Origin: Hyphochytrium catenoides
Lineage: Eukaryota > Sar > Hyphochytriomycetes > Hyphochytriales > Hyphochytriaceae
Length of the DNA stretch: 12,408 bases
NCBI GenBank assembly: GCA_900088475.1
Contig: FLMG01002228.1
Span: 1-12,408, forward strand
Reading direction: 5' to 3'
Part shown: positions 1 to 8,880 of the stretch, in pieces
Position numbering within the stretch: position 1 is the stretch's first letter
How the letters are laid out: every line of letters begins with the position of its first letter
The notes under the pieces: model-generated
What the model saw: only the letters and a program-made list of their open reading frames with translations
The model's database searches: none
What the model was told of the DNA's origin: nothing
Translations under genes and position numbers: made by a program

Positions 1-138
1 TCTCTCTTCTCTCTCTCTCTCTCCTCTCTCTCTCTCGCTCTCTTTCTCTTTCTCTCTTTTCTATCTCTGCGTGACTCGCACGCCTCTCTCCTCCTGCCAA
101 GGTCGTCCATCCAGCTCACCTCGACGGTCCCTCTCCAG
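1..138 (+). repeat. CT microsatellite and pyrimidine-rich tract
   Basis: Positions 1-60 are almost pure (CT)n with T-runs. The tract stays C/T-rich to about 97 and is followed by three AG sites, the best being ccctctccag at 129-138. This looks like the 3' end of an intron of the kind seen inside the gene. It could equally be a pyrimidine-rich promoter or 5' UTR element. Confidence 0.6.
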
Positions 139-166
139 GCTGGATGCAGGTGTCCGAATCGCGTAG

Positions 167-274
167 AGGTTGGTCTGGCTCGTCGAGCGGGAGATCTACA
201 TCCAGAAGGAATCCGCCAGAAAGAATGATGGGATTTTGAAAGAAGAAGGAAAGGGGCAAAGGGAGACCATGCAA
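167..274 (+). other. Open stretch, possible upstream exon
   Basis: This 36-codon stretch, in the same frame as exon 1, follows TAG at 164-166 and reads charged and exon-like (Glu-Ile-Tyr-Ile-Gln-Lys-Glu and onward). It ends at a plausible donor CAA|gtagct. An ATG at 269 has the good context ACCATG. Splicing from 274 to an acceptor at 382 would keep phase 0 and remove the TAA at 371, but that acceptor (acaaag) is weak. The reading remains ambiguous. Confidence 0.3.
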
Positions 275-448
275 GTAGCTCTCCCTCGCTGTCCCTTTCG
301 TCCTCTCTCTATGGCGAGGATGTCTGAGCTTTACGTCTAGGGACAGAAAGAGATAACGGGCCCAGATCACTAAACGACAAAGAGCTTTGCGGGGCTAGAG
401 GATGGGAGACGGTACGGAAATCGTCCGAACCCGTTGGAGGCTCAAAGG

Positions 449-538
449 ATGAGTTTAGGGTCAGGCGTTGCTGGCAAGGATGTACAATCAGCGCTGCAGC
501 AGGCCCCGTATCCCTGGACTCAGTACTTTGACGAGACA
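449..538 (+). CDS. Exon 1: start and first half of WW1
   Basis: ATG 449 has A at -3 and is the only ATG between the in-frame TAA at 371-373 and the WW motif. The exon encodes 30 residues ending Tyr-Pro-Trp-Thr-Gln-Tyr-Phe-Asp-Glu-Thr, with W23 as the first WW tryptophan. The donor is ACA|gtaatc at 539, phase 0. Intron 1 (539-1031, 493 nt) is strongly C/T-rich and ends in a pyrimidine tract followed by ggccag. The frame stays open back to 374, so an upstream exon joining in that interval is possible. Confidence 0.7.
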
Positions 539-3500
539 GTAATCCGCTCTAGTCCTTCCTCTACTATCATGCTTTAGATGTGCTCCGCTGTTCGCCACCT
601 GGTGCCTCCTGTTCCCTGTTTCACACCCTTTGGCGTCTTAGATGAGACAGTGCTTCCTTTCTCATGACCAGTTACTGTCCTTCTCCGATCTCCATATCCT
701 ACGAGCCGCACGCTATCCCTCTCCAATGACTGTCTCGTATCTCCCCTCTCATAACTGCCTAGTCTCTGTTCTAAGGTCTCTCTCCTCGCTCCCCTCTCCC
801 CCCCAAACCGGCGCTCTCGTTATCATCTTCTCCTCCTTTTCTTCTCACTTTCTTCCTCTCTCTCTCTCATCCTCTTCTCTCGCTATCCTAATCTTCTCAA
901 AGTCTTTTTCTCCTAATATTACCAAGTCTGTCCAATGGAGCATTGTCCACTTCGCGCCTTCTTGGCATCTGCTCACACAGCTCAATGTCTGACAACAAAC
1001 TCTTCCTTGTCGTCTTTTCTTCCTCGGCCAGGGTCGACCTTATTATTACAATGTTGAGTCAGGAGAGTCGCGGTGGGAGCTGGAAGACAGGGGCCAGAGC
1101 GCTGAAGAGAGTGGTTCCTACTCGGCTCTACACTTCCAGCAGCATCGCCCGTCAGGTCTTCAGGTAAACAACTTATACCAGTATGCCCTTGCGCTCTCCC
1201 TTCTCTCTCTCTCCCCAAACGTTGACTGGCGTTTTTTTCTCCGTTCCTATCTTTGGTTTCCGCTCTGTTGGGGTCCTTTCTTCTCTTTTCTCTCTCCTCT
1301 CTCCTTTCTTTGTCTCTCTACCTGTTTCTCTTGGGCTTCTCTCTCGTGAGCGTTGCGGTTCCCTACTCCTTGATCCCTTAAGGCTGCCATGGTTCTTTCA
1401 CTTCTTTCTATCCCACTGTTCCCCTGACCGGCATGCGCATTCTTAGGTGGATCCCCAAAGCTTACGGACGGCTGCCCAGTGGGTGGAGTGCCTTGATCCC
1501 TCGACAGGGGCGGTCTATTATTATAACACTGCCACCATTGAATCCCAGGCAAGGAGCTGCCTCTCTGTTCTCCCTATTAATCTCCTTTCTTGAAATATTC
1601 TGCTTGCTGTCTCTCCCTCGTTTGTAGCGATCTCTGCCCCTCTGTTACGCTCTCTGGCCGTATGATCTACTACCATTATGCTTGGGCTCCGCCTGCTGTC
1701 CAGCTATGTGCTCAAAGGTTTGGTCTTCCCCATGGTACTAGTGTATCAGCTGCCAAGTGCGCTTTCTGCGCTTTCGCTTTATGCTTCTTAACAAGTTCTA
1801 CTCAAATTCCCATATAAAGAGCTAGTGCTCCTCTTGGGCCTCGCGGGCTTACGGATATCTCTCTCTTGTTTCCTCTCCCTCTTCCTTTTGTCTCGTTAGT
1901 GGGAGAAGCCTGAAGGTTTCAGCTCCTCTGGGTCACCCCGAAGAGTCTCTCCCACGACTCTCATGCAGTCTCCGACAAGTCGTAAGACCAGCAGTCTGGG
2001 GGCACCATCTCCAGCCGAAGGCTCTCAGAAGAGAAATGGGCCCAGGAGAGATGAGGCTACTGTCCAGGGAGACAATATTGTTTCGCCGTCCCTGGGACCA
2101 GAGGACATGGCACTCCTTTCTAAAGACAGCTTCTACGAGCTGGGGAAGGGAATTCTCTCTCCTCCCAGCGGCACCCAGGGCTCCCAAGCAGTGGGAGAAG
2201 ACGATAGAGTGGGAGGCGGTGAACGCGGAGACCTGCTTGATAATAAGGAGATATCTCGGGGCTTCCCCTCAATGGCCAGCATCAGCATTCTGAACGATGA
2301 AGTCCTAGGCTGCTCTCCGGCTTTGGACATTGACGAAGATGACCTGGACTCCGCCCGCCTCCTCTCGGACTCAGATTTGTCTTCCTATCTCTCTCTCTCT
2401 CTCCCGGCCTCAACACCCAGTTCCTCTTCGAAGCTACCATCAATCTCTGTCCCTTCATCTCCAGAGTGCAAAGATTACCCGGCCTCTAAGAAAGCATCAG
2501 GAGAGGACAGGAGCCTTCCTCGTCTTCCTTCTCTTCCCACTCAAAAAGGAGAAGTGAAGAGAACCTCATCCATTGCCAGTGTAAAGATTATGGAGGACTT
2601 CAGAGATATGCAAAATAGTTCTTCCTCTCGCTCTCCGTCTGCCCGCACCTCCCTCTCTCCCTCCTCCTCACGTATGTTGTCGCCTGCTATTGGAGCTATT
2701 TCCGAAGGAGAGGCCCAGCAGTTCTCTTTACTAGAGACAAGAGAGGTAGTTGGAAAGACAAGGGCTCGGCAGAACACCGGCAGAAGGAAGAAATCTTTAG
2801 TCTCTATCTCTCGTGCTCTCTCCTCAATACCTCCACCAATGAAAGGGCCACTCTCTCACTCTGAGGAACAGGGTCAGACTACTTTCTCAGGCCCCTCCCT
2901 TATCCGTGAGACAATGGCTACGTCTTCTCCTATATCTGTCTTATCTCCTCTATCATCTTCCACCTCGTCAAGAGTGGGACCTCCTATCACTGAAGAAGGA
3001 CATCATGAAATCGAGGACCCAGGGGCTGTTGACACGACGACGGGGACGCTTGTGGTTGGAGAAGAAGGAGAGAGGAGAGAAGAGACAGTCCAGGGAGATA
3101 ATAAAGAGGAGGAGGACCAGCTTTCAGTAACAACAACAAAGAGAATCGAGGAGGAGGTGCAAGCTGCAACACGACCAACGGAGAGAGAGGCAGGTGAAGA
3201 GAGACTGGAGAAAGAGGAGGCGCCAGCAAGTCTCTCAGGGAAGGAGTCAAGTACAGCTAAGCTCTCTCAGGATAAGAGTAACAGCGCCCGTGGAGACCTG
3301 GAGAGCAACGTGATAGAAGGTAGTGAACCGACGGCAGGGGCTCAAAGTCAACCAAAAGTGGAGCAAGCAGAAGCTCAGACAAAAAGACCCGAAGACTTAG
3401 TGCAGCAACTGGGACAAGAGGAGATTGACGCGAAGGAAGACAAGGGATTAAATATTGGTGGGGGAGAAAGTGGGTCAGTGCTAATGGAAGAACGGCTAAA

Positions 3501-6500
3501 GCCAGCTGGAGATAGCGGGACAAACCTTACCGAGGAGCACAGTATGATAGCAGTGGCGCTGACGAAGAAGAAGGAAGTAGAGGAGAATCGTGAGAATGAA
3601 GCGAAGACGGAAGAGAAAGTCGATGAGGAAGGTTTGAAGCCCAACCAAGAGGCCGAGAGGAAATTCGAGGCTCAAGACGGAAGACACCTACAAGAGGAAG
3701 TGCGTGGGGACGAAGGAAAGAAAACAGCGGACGTGCGGGTGGAAGAACGAGGAGTTAAAGAGCAGGAAGAAGGAAATAATAATACGCGAACTGCGGAAGA
3801 GAACTATCAGCTGAAAGAAGACAACCCGGAAGGGCAGGGAGAGGGGCAATGCCATGCAGACGGAAGGAAGGACGTAGTGGCATGCAATGGAGAGAGGCAT
3901 ATTGAACATAAGATTGCAAGAGAAGAAGAGGAAGAAGACGGGGAGAATCAAAGAATGGACAGTGGACATGGAGCACGAAGGGCGAGGGAGAATGAGACAG
4001 AAAGGAGGATAACGGAGCAGGAAATAGAAGGTACGATTCGAGCTGAAGAAGAAAGCAAACTGTTGAAAGAACAAACAGGGGAAGAACAGAGGCAACAGCA
4101 ACTGCTTGCAGACCAACAGGAGAAAAGGCAAGAAGAAGACAGGGCGGAGGTGGAAGGAGAGAAAGAGAAAGTAGAGAAGAGAAAAGCGGAGGAGGAAAAA
4201 GGCGAGCGCAGCAGAAACAGCGAGGGACTAGAACGGGATATCGAAGCTGAAATTACCGAGCAAACAGAGGAAGAGAATAACAGAAAATGCCTCCAAGAAG
4301 ACCAACAACTGGCGGAGATTGGGAGATCAATGAATCTGAAGGAGAACGCGTTGAAAGGAGCACAAGAGCATGAAGACAGAGAGGAGGCAATGAAGCAGAG
4401 AACAGCAACAGATGAAGAAGAAGTGGAAGCCAAGAGCACTAGACGCCAAGATGAAGAAGAAAAATCATTGTCGCTCAAGCTACAGCGGAGAGAGGACGAC
4501 GAACTGCTGGTGTCTGGAGAGAGAAAAGAGCACCAACAGAAAGAAGGAGAGCGAGGAAGACGATCAGGAGATCTAGATAAAAAATCCGAGAGGGAGGAAG
4601 AGTTGAGTTTTGCAGGAGACAGTAAGAAGGTGGAGGTTGGGAACAATGCTGAGGAAGCGCACAGCCTGTCAAATGGAAAGAAGACAGAGGAGCTGGGAAG
4701 AGAAGAGGAGAGTAAGAAGTCCGAAAGTGAGGAGAAGGGCAACGAGATAAGAGTCTCGGAGATGGAGATGCTGGTCCAGGGGAAGAGAGGCGAACTGAGT
4801 CAAGATGAGGAAGTGCCAGAGGTATCTGAGATATATGAGGAAGACAGCGGAGGCATCTTAGAAGAACTAGTTGTTAGGGCTGGCGCATCTGAGACTGAGG
4901 AAAGAGAAAGCGAAGAGATTCTAGAGCAAGAGGTTCAGAAGAGCCTAGAGCTTGTGCCTGTGCAAGCAGAAGAGACGAGAGTAATGGGAGGGGGAGAAGA
5001 AATGGCGAATGGAGGCGAGCAAAACGAGAAGGAAAGCATCGCGGCTGCTCACGAGACGAAGGACACAGAGCAGCTCCAATCGGAGGAGCAGAGAGCAGCT
5101 GAATCACAAAGTCTCTCCAATCTTCTTGAGAAGGAAGAGACTTACTCCTTTCCATCGTACGAGGCTGAAGAGCTACAGATGGAGACTGAAGAGCAGAAGG
5201 AGGAGTTAATCAGTCTGGAGCCCACAGACAATGAAGAACAAAAGATGGCGCTGAAAGACACTGATAATATGATTGAAATTCAGAGGGGAAAGCCAGATAT
5301 CGCGCAGCCTCAAGACCAACGAGAGAGCTATGAAGGAGGAAGCGAAGAGCTCCCGATAGGAGGAAACCCCGTGGACCAGCAGCCCAACATAGGAGAAAAA
5401 GTTGACGAATTAGAAGGCTATGAAGATGAGTTCGAAACGGAGGTAGAGGAAGAGGCGAAAGGAAAGGAGCGAGAGCATAACCACGAGGTCCCCACCTCCA
5501 GAGAAGAGGCGGGGGGTAACGTGTCTACATCGATGGCTGATATGTCTCCTCCTTCTCCATCTTTAACTTCGACTGCAGAAGACTTTCCTGCTTCTACATC
5601 CTTGCCAACTTCAGGACGTGGGACAGATAATGAGAAGCACACGGTGCCAGCCGTCATGACTGTGAGGGAGGAGCCTTTAGATTCACTTAGTTCCCCGCCT
5701 CCTCCATCTCATTCGCCTCTGCCGTCTCATAACGTTTCAATTCTTCCTTCTATGGTTGACAAGCTTCTGACAGAGCAAAAGCTGTCACCTTCAGTGCTGT
5801 CCTCATCCCTGCAAAAGCCAAGAGCAACCAAGAAGACAGTGCGCGGTCACAATAAACAGATGGAGGCACTTCAGAAGAAGAATGGGGAGAAACTAGGTAA
5901 TGCGGTGCAGAGGCGAAGCGAAGATCCCAAACCTTTAATAGAGCCTCAGGGCTCTCCTGGCACAAAGTTCAGTGAACAGCAACCACTTCAGGGCCGACCA
6001 ATGATCCGTAGCATTCCTTCGAAGGCTAGAATGACAGGAGCGATGGAGAACGGAGGGAAGAAGACCACTGGAAAAGGACAAGTCACAAACACCTCTACTG
6101 CCTCCCTCTTCAAGAAGTCGACGATGTCGAATGACGAGGGCCCGACCTCGGCTATCACATTAAAGGCGTCGTATCCTGAGAAGAGGAAGATTGCAGGCGC
6201 TCTAAAGTCCGGCGGTCACGAAGAAAGGTCTCGGAAAGTGCGAAAACAAGGGAAGAATCGTATTCCTTTGGGATCTGGCATTTCATTCTCTTCGTGGTCG
6301 AGGCCTAAAAGAAGTCTGGAGAAACCTAGAGTCAAAGATCTGCCGTCTGTTGTCTCTGCTCCGCCTTCGGATATGGTCTCTATCTCCCGGCCTTTGGCCA
6401 AAGAGAAGGAAGAAATGGGTTCGAGTCAGAGAGGTTCCTCCGGGCTCGTTCCTCCTCCACACGATCACTCTCCACCCCTAGCACCTTTCAAGGCCAAAGA

Positions 6501-8348
6501 TGAAGTAGTGCAAAATTGTGGACTCAGGACAGGCAAGAGTTTTCAAGTGGGAGATAGAGTGAGAGTCTGGTGGCCAGATATGAAGGAATGGTATGAAGGA
6601 CGTGTCAAGGAAGTGGCAGACAAGTCAATTCTCGTTTTCTATGACGATGGAGACCAACAGTGGGAGGAGCTTGAGGGACAACAGATCGAGCACTGCAAAG
6701 TGGAGGAGGATCAAAGGTAAAATAACAACGAGAGACTTTCTCTTGGCTGACGCATCACTAGCACTCTCCTTCAACTACCTTGACGGTAACTTGATTCTAT
6801 GGGCTCCCTCCCTTCTCGTGGTCATCCCTGTTGTCGCTAGATCTTCAGGCACTATCCTCTGCTCTTGGCCGTTGCAATCAGAAGTGTTCTACCGTCCGCT
6901 CCTCTCTCTTGTTGAGCTTCAAGGTTCTGATCGACTCGTTTAGGCTCCAAGAAGCGCTACAGCAAGTCATGTTGGCTGAGACTGGGAAAGCCAAGAGTGG
7001 CGATAATCCCTATGAAGACGAAGACTTTGAGGACGTTGAAGAGACCACCTTAGCAGAGAAGATGGTACGTGGTGAAGGTCAAGTATAGTGAACCTTAAGA
7101 GGAAGATTGGCCTTCGCACAATAGCTCTTTAGACAGTGGTAAGGGGAGTAAGAAAGACTGTATACAGCTTCAGGGAGTCGGCAATGGGGAGACTACAACT
7201 AGATAGAAGTGGTCCGATCTGACCTTTCTGGTGACCTCTGCCCAACAGACCTGTACAGTTCTAAGATCCCACCAGCCATTGGCGCCACTTCTAGGACAGT
7301 CACGAGACCCTGTTGATCCCCAAGGAGTGAAACTGGACAGCCATCCTCTGTGTGGGTCTCGTGAAAATAAGGTGGACACAGCGCCTGCAAAGAAAGCAGA
7401 GAAAGCCAAAGGGCCGGAACCTCACGCCAGAAAGGACATCCATCTCTACCGTTGGCAGCCAAAGCCTACCGTCAAATCCAGCCCCCCGAAATCCAATGAA
7501 CTGCTGACAGAGGAGAGACGGGAGGAAACCTTCAGGTTGTTAAGGACAGAGAACGAGGGAGCAAAAGCCAAGCCAGTATTCGGAAAGAAGGGGTAGGGCG
7601 AAAACAGGGAACTTAAAGGAAGACAAGAGAGAGACGAGTAGCCGCGATCATGAATTAGTTCATGCGAGGGAGAAATGTTACCATTCGATACTTCAAAGAG
7701 GAGCAACAGACCTGATCGAGGTTGTGAGGAACGAAGAGAGGATTGCCGAGCAAAACAATCTGGAGGAAAGGGGAAGATAGTGATCAACCAGGGATAAGGA
7801 GGCTTGCTGACCCGCTAGTTGTGTTGACAGATCTTGGCTCAGCCAGAAGGAAGAAGAAGTGCAACGAAGGCTGGCAAAGGAGAAGGAGCAGGAAGAAAAA
7901 AGAAAAGCAGCTGTCAGAGAGCTTAACGAGCGCAGACTACAGAGGCTGATGGAGACGTTAGAAAGCACTAGACAGCGGCAAGAACAGCTTCTTGTCCAGC
8001 AACACCGGACCCGGCAAAGGAGGAAAAAGAGGGTAAGAGAGAACTTAACTTGCAATAGATGGAGGAGAGAGCTACCCCATCAGGGTAGGAATATTGATAG
8101 AGATATAAGGTCAAGGGAGGGCCATATAGGTGTTGAGCAGCAGGAGAAGGGCTGGAGGTTTGATCTACTGGGGACAAGTGTCGGCGTTAGAGCGAGAAAA
8201 AGACAGAGGATGGGGTGGTTATATAACTTTCCTATCACAGGGCAAGCGTCTGGTGCAGCTCCATAGACAAAGGCAGCGGCTGCTGGAGCAACGGATGATA
8301 GAGCAGGAGAGGGAAATTCTGGCTCGTGCTGCGGTCAAGAAATTTTGA
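449..8348 (+). CDS. Spliced gene: WW-WW / long disordered region / Tudor-like / basic helix protein, 8 exons
   Basis: Joined exons are 449-538, 1032-1163, 1447-1548, 1900-6716, 6944-7064, 7249-7592, 7831-8032 and 8241-8348. Together they make 5916 nt, or 1971 residues plus TGA. Intron phases are 0,0,0,2,0,2,0 and every junction keeps the frame. Seen: WW1 at residues 23-45, WW2 at 86-112, Ser/Pro-rich 130-475, Glu/Lys/Arg-rich about 494-1315, Ser/Pro-rich about 1322-1395, basic about 1412-1629, Tudor-like 1656-1707, an acidic Tyr-Glu-Asp patch at 1735-1748, and a basic helix at 1870-1971. Known: WW domains bind proline-rich peptides, and Tudor-like barrels bind methylated ligands or act as protein-interaction modules. 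Inferred: a scaffold or adaptor, possibly cytoskeletal, ciliary or nuclear. No signal peptide, membrane segment or catalytic motif is visible. I do not recognise a named orthologue. The start is provisional, with an alternative at 269. Confidence 0.8.
515..1082 (+). other. WW domain 1 (split by intron 1)
   Basis: After splicing, W23 is followed by Thr-Gln-Tyr-Phe-Asp-Glu-Thr, then Gly-Arg-Pro-Tyr-Tyr-Tyr-Asn, then W45. The Tyr-Tyr-Tyr-Asn of the second strand and both signature Trp are present, so the peptide-binding groove is probably intact. Terminal Pro is missing. Confidence 0.8.
1032..1163 (+). CDS. Exon 2: second half of WW1
   Basis: The exon starts Gly-Arg-Pro-Tyr-Tyr-Tyr-Asn and reaches the second WW tryptophan, Trp45, within Ser-Arg-Trp-Glu-Leu. 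It encodes exactly 44 codons, phase 0 at both ends. The two WW1 tryptophans are 22 residues apart, which is normal for the family. The usual Pro three residues after the second Trp is Asp here. The donor is CAG|gtaaac at 1164. Intron 2 (1164-1446, 283 nt) is pyrimidine-rich and ends gcattcttag. Confidence 0.82.
1447..1548 (+). CDS. Exon 3: most of WW2
   Basis: The exon encodes 34 codons, phase 0 at both ends. It contains Gln-Trp-Val-Glu-Cys-Leu-Asp-Pro-Ser-Thr-Gly, then Tyr-Tyr-Tyr-Asn, then Thr-Ile-Glu-Ser-Gln. This is a complete WW domain except for the final Trp and Pro. No GT donor follows at a usable place; the site used is CAG|gcaagg at 1549, a GC donor. The 3' end is supported by exon 4, which begins with exactly the missing Trp-Glu-Lys-Pro. 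Confidence 0.8.
1480..1911 (+). other. WW domain 2 (split by GC-AG intron 3)
   Basis: After splicing, W86 is followed by Val-Glu-Cys-Leu-Asp-Pro, Tyr-Tyr-Tyr-Asn at 98-101, and Glu-Ser-Gln-Trp109-Glu-Lys-Pro112. The tryptophans are 23 residues apart and the terminal Pro is kept. This copy matches the family better than WW1. Confidence 0.83.
1549..1899 (+). other. GC-AG intron 3
   Basis: This 351-nt phase-0 intron has donor CAG|gcaagg and ends in a long C/T tract (about 1859-1896) followed by gttag. GC-AG introns are a known minor class spliced by the major spliceosome when the rest of the donor matches consensus, as it does here. The intron holds a short open stretch around 1663-1727 that might be mistaken for an exon. 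Confidence 0.75.
1900..6716 (+). CDS. Exon 4: 4.8-kb exon with WW2 end, disordered region and Tudor-like domain
   Basis: The exon begins at TGG (W109), which completes WW2 as Trp-Glu-Lys-Pro, and stays open for 1605 codons. The ATG at 1963 is internal (M130): the frame upstream of it reads well and the TAG at 1897-1899 is the splice acceptor, not a real stop. Residues 130-475 are Ser/Pro-rich. Residues 494-1315 are dominated by Glu, Lys, Arg and Gln and are predicted helical or disordered. A Gly-Tyr-Glu-Asp-Glu-Phe-Glu motif lies at 1281-1287. A Lys/Arg-rich stretch precedes the Tudor-like domain at the 3' end. The donor is AAAG|gtaaaa at 6717, phase 2. The apparent stop TAA at 6718 lies inside the intron. 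Confidence 0.9.
6541..6702 (+). other. Tudor-like domain
   Basis: Residues about 1656-1707 read Val-Gly-Asp-Arg-Val-Arg-Val-Trp-Trp-Pro, then Trp-Tyr-Glu-Gly-Arg-Val, then Ile-Leu-Val-Phe-Tyr-Asp-Asp-Gly-Asp, then Trp-Glu-Glu-Leu. This is the classic strand order of a small Tudor barrel of the type in PDS5 C-termini and Agenet-like proteins. Candidate cage aromatics are W1665, W1666, W1672, Y1673, F1688 and Y1689. Whether it binds methylated residues cannot be told from sequence. Confidence 0.85.
6944..7064 (+). CDS. Exon 5: acidic Tyr-Glu-Asp motif
   Basis: The exon runs from the acceptor cgtttag to the donor ATG|gtacgt. It completes Arg1714 (AG|G) and adds 40 residues, 1715-1754, including Asn-Pro-Tyr-Glu-Asp-Glu-Asp-Phe-Glu-Asp. 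A similar motif occurs near residue 1281. Intron 4 (6717-6943) is 227 nt and intron 5 (7065-7248) is 184 nt; both are GT-AG. Confidence 0.8.
7249..7592 (+). CDS. Exon 6: linker segment
   Basis: The exon begins after a pyrimidine tract and cccaacag, phase 0. It encodes residues 1755-1868 plus two bases of Gly1869. The first half is Pro/Lys-rich linker. The second half carries Asp-Ile-His-Leu-Tyr-Arg-Trp-Gln-Pro and then a charged helix with Glu-Glu-Arg-Arg-Glu-Glu. No known domain is recognised. The donor is GG|gtaggg at 7593; intron 6 is 238 nt. The in-frame TAG at 7594 lies within the intron. Confidence 0.75.
7831..8032 (+). CDS. Exon 7: basic coiled-coil-like helix
   Basis: The acceptor gttgacag is followed by A, which completes Gly1869. 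The exon encodes residues 1870-1936, starting Ser-Trp-Leu-Ser-Gln-Lys and running on as Glu/Lys/Arg/Gln with Leu and Val spaced for a helix, ending in a Lys/Arg cluster. The donor is AGG|gtaaga at 8033, phase 0; intron 7 (8033-8240) is 208 nt. Confidence 0.78.
8241..8348 (+). CDS. Exon 8: C-terminal helix and stop
   Basis: The exon starts after cctatcacag in phase 0. It encodes the last 35 residues, 1937-1971, an Arg/Gln/Glu/Leu-rich helix ending Ala-Val-Lys-Lys-Phe and TGA at 8346-8348. It continues the heptad-like pattern of exon 7, which supports the join. Confidence 0.78.
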   Translation, partial: GKRLVQLHRQRQRLLEQRMIEQEREILARAAVKKF

Positions 8349-8880
8349 GATGGAGGCGGAGCCCTTGGACTCCTGCCTCCACATTTCCCGCGCTCGGTAG
8401 CGCATCTACCTCCTCATTCAAGCACCACTGCCTCATCTTCTTGATGATAAATCATCCTGAAATTTGCTTTCTTCCTGGCTTTTGGTGTACATTGCAGACG
8501 GCATCATCTGATCCGCAGTCTTTGCATTCCTCTGCACGGAGTCCGGTCGTCAAGAACCGGATTCAGATTCATTTCTGGAATTTCTTTATTAGTTTTTGGC
8601 TTGTCTGTCTATTTATTATAGAGCACATTCTCTTGTTATCTCATCTCGCCATATCCTTCTGTGTGTGTACAATCATGTCCCAAGTAACCCAGTCAATCCA
8701 GCATGTTCTCTTCCACTCTCCGCCGAGTCCCATAAGCTACCGAGGGGGAGGAACTGGAGAAGGCCCAGATACATCTAGCAGCTAGGTGTAGGAGCTTTCC
8801 AAAGCACCGCGGCAAGACATTGTCTTGCAGTTGTGTATACTAGTGCCGTTTAAGCCCTCTAGTTTGTTCAAGGATTCACC
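8349..8880 (+). other. Presumed 3' UTR and downstream sequence
   Basis: This region follows the TGA of the WW/Tudor gene. It is T-rich around 8570-8660. I find no AATAAA; the nearest variant is GATAAA at about 8445. An open frame across 8345-8785 has no family resemblance and is probably chance. Confidence 0.45.
8812..8828. repeat. Near-perfect palindrome
   Basis: Eight-base arms gcaagaca and tgtcttgc are separated by one T. It may be a dimeric protein-binding site or a chance palindrome. Confidence 0.5.

Noticed and set aside
1628-1731. Possible exon encoding Ile-Tyr-Tyr-His-Tyr-Ala-Trp as a third WW domain
   Set aside because: The aromatic spacing does not fit a WW domain, and in the frame set by exon 3 the stretch gives no sensible protein. 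Skipping it yields a perfect WW2.
1963-1965. ATG 1963 as the true start of the large protein
   Set aside because: The 21 codons before it, back to a strong splice acceptor, are in frame and complete WW2 as Trp-Glu-Lys-Pro. The upstream in-frame TAG is the acceptor itself.
3948-4742. 264-codon open frame on the minus strand inside exon 4
   Set aside because: It is the antisense of a Glu/Lys/Arg-rich coding tract, whose codons rarely give reverse-strand stops. The product is a Ser/Leu/Phe run with no domain.
8675-8785. Small open frame starting at ATG 8674 within the presumed 3' UTR
   Set aside because: Only about 36 residues, with no partner exon or recognisable domain; likely chance.
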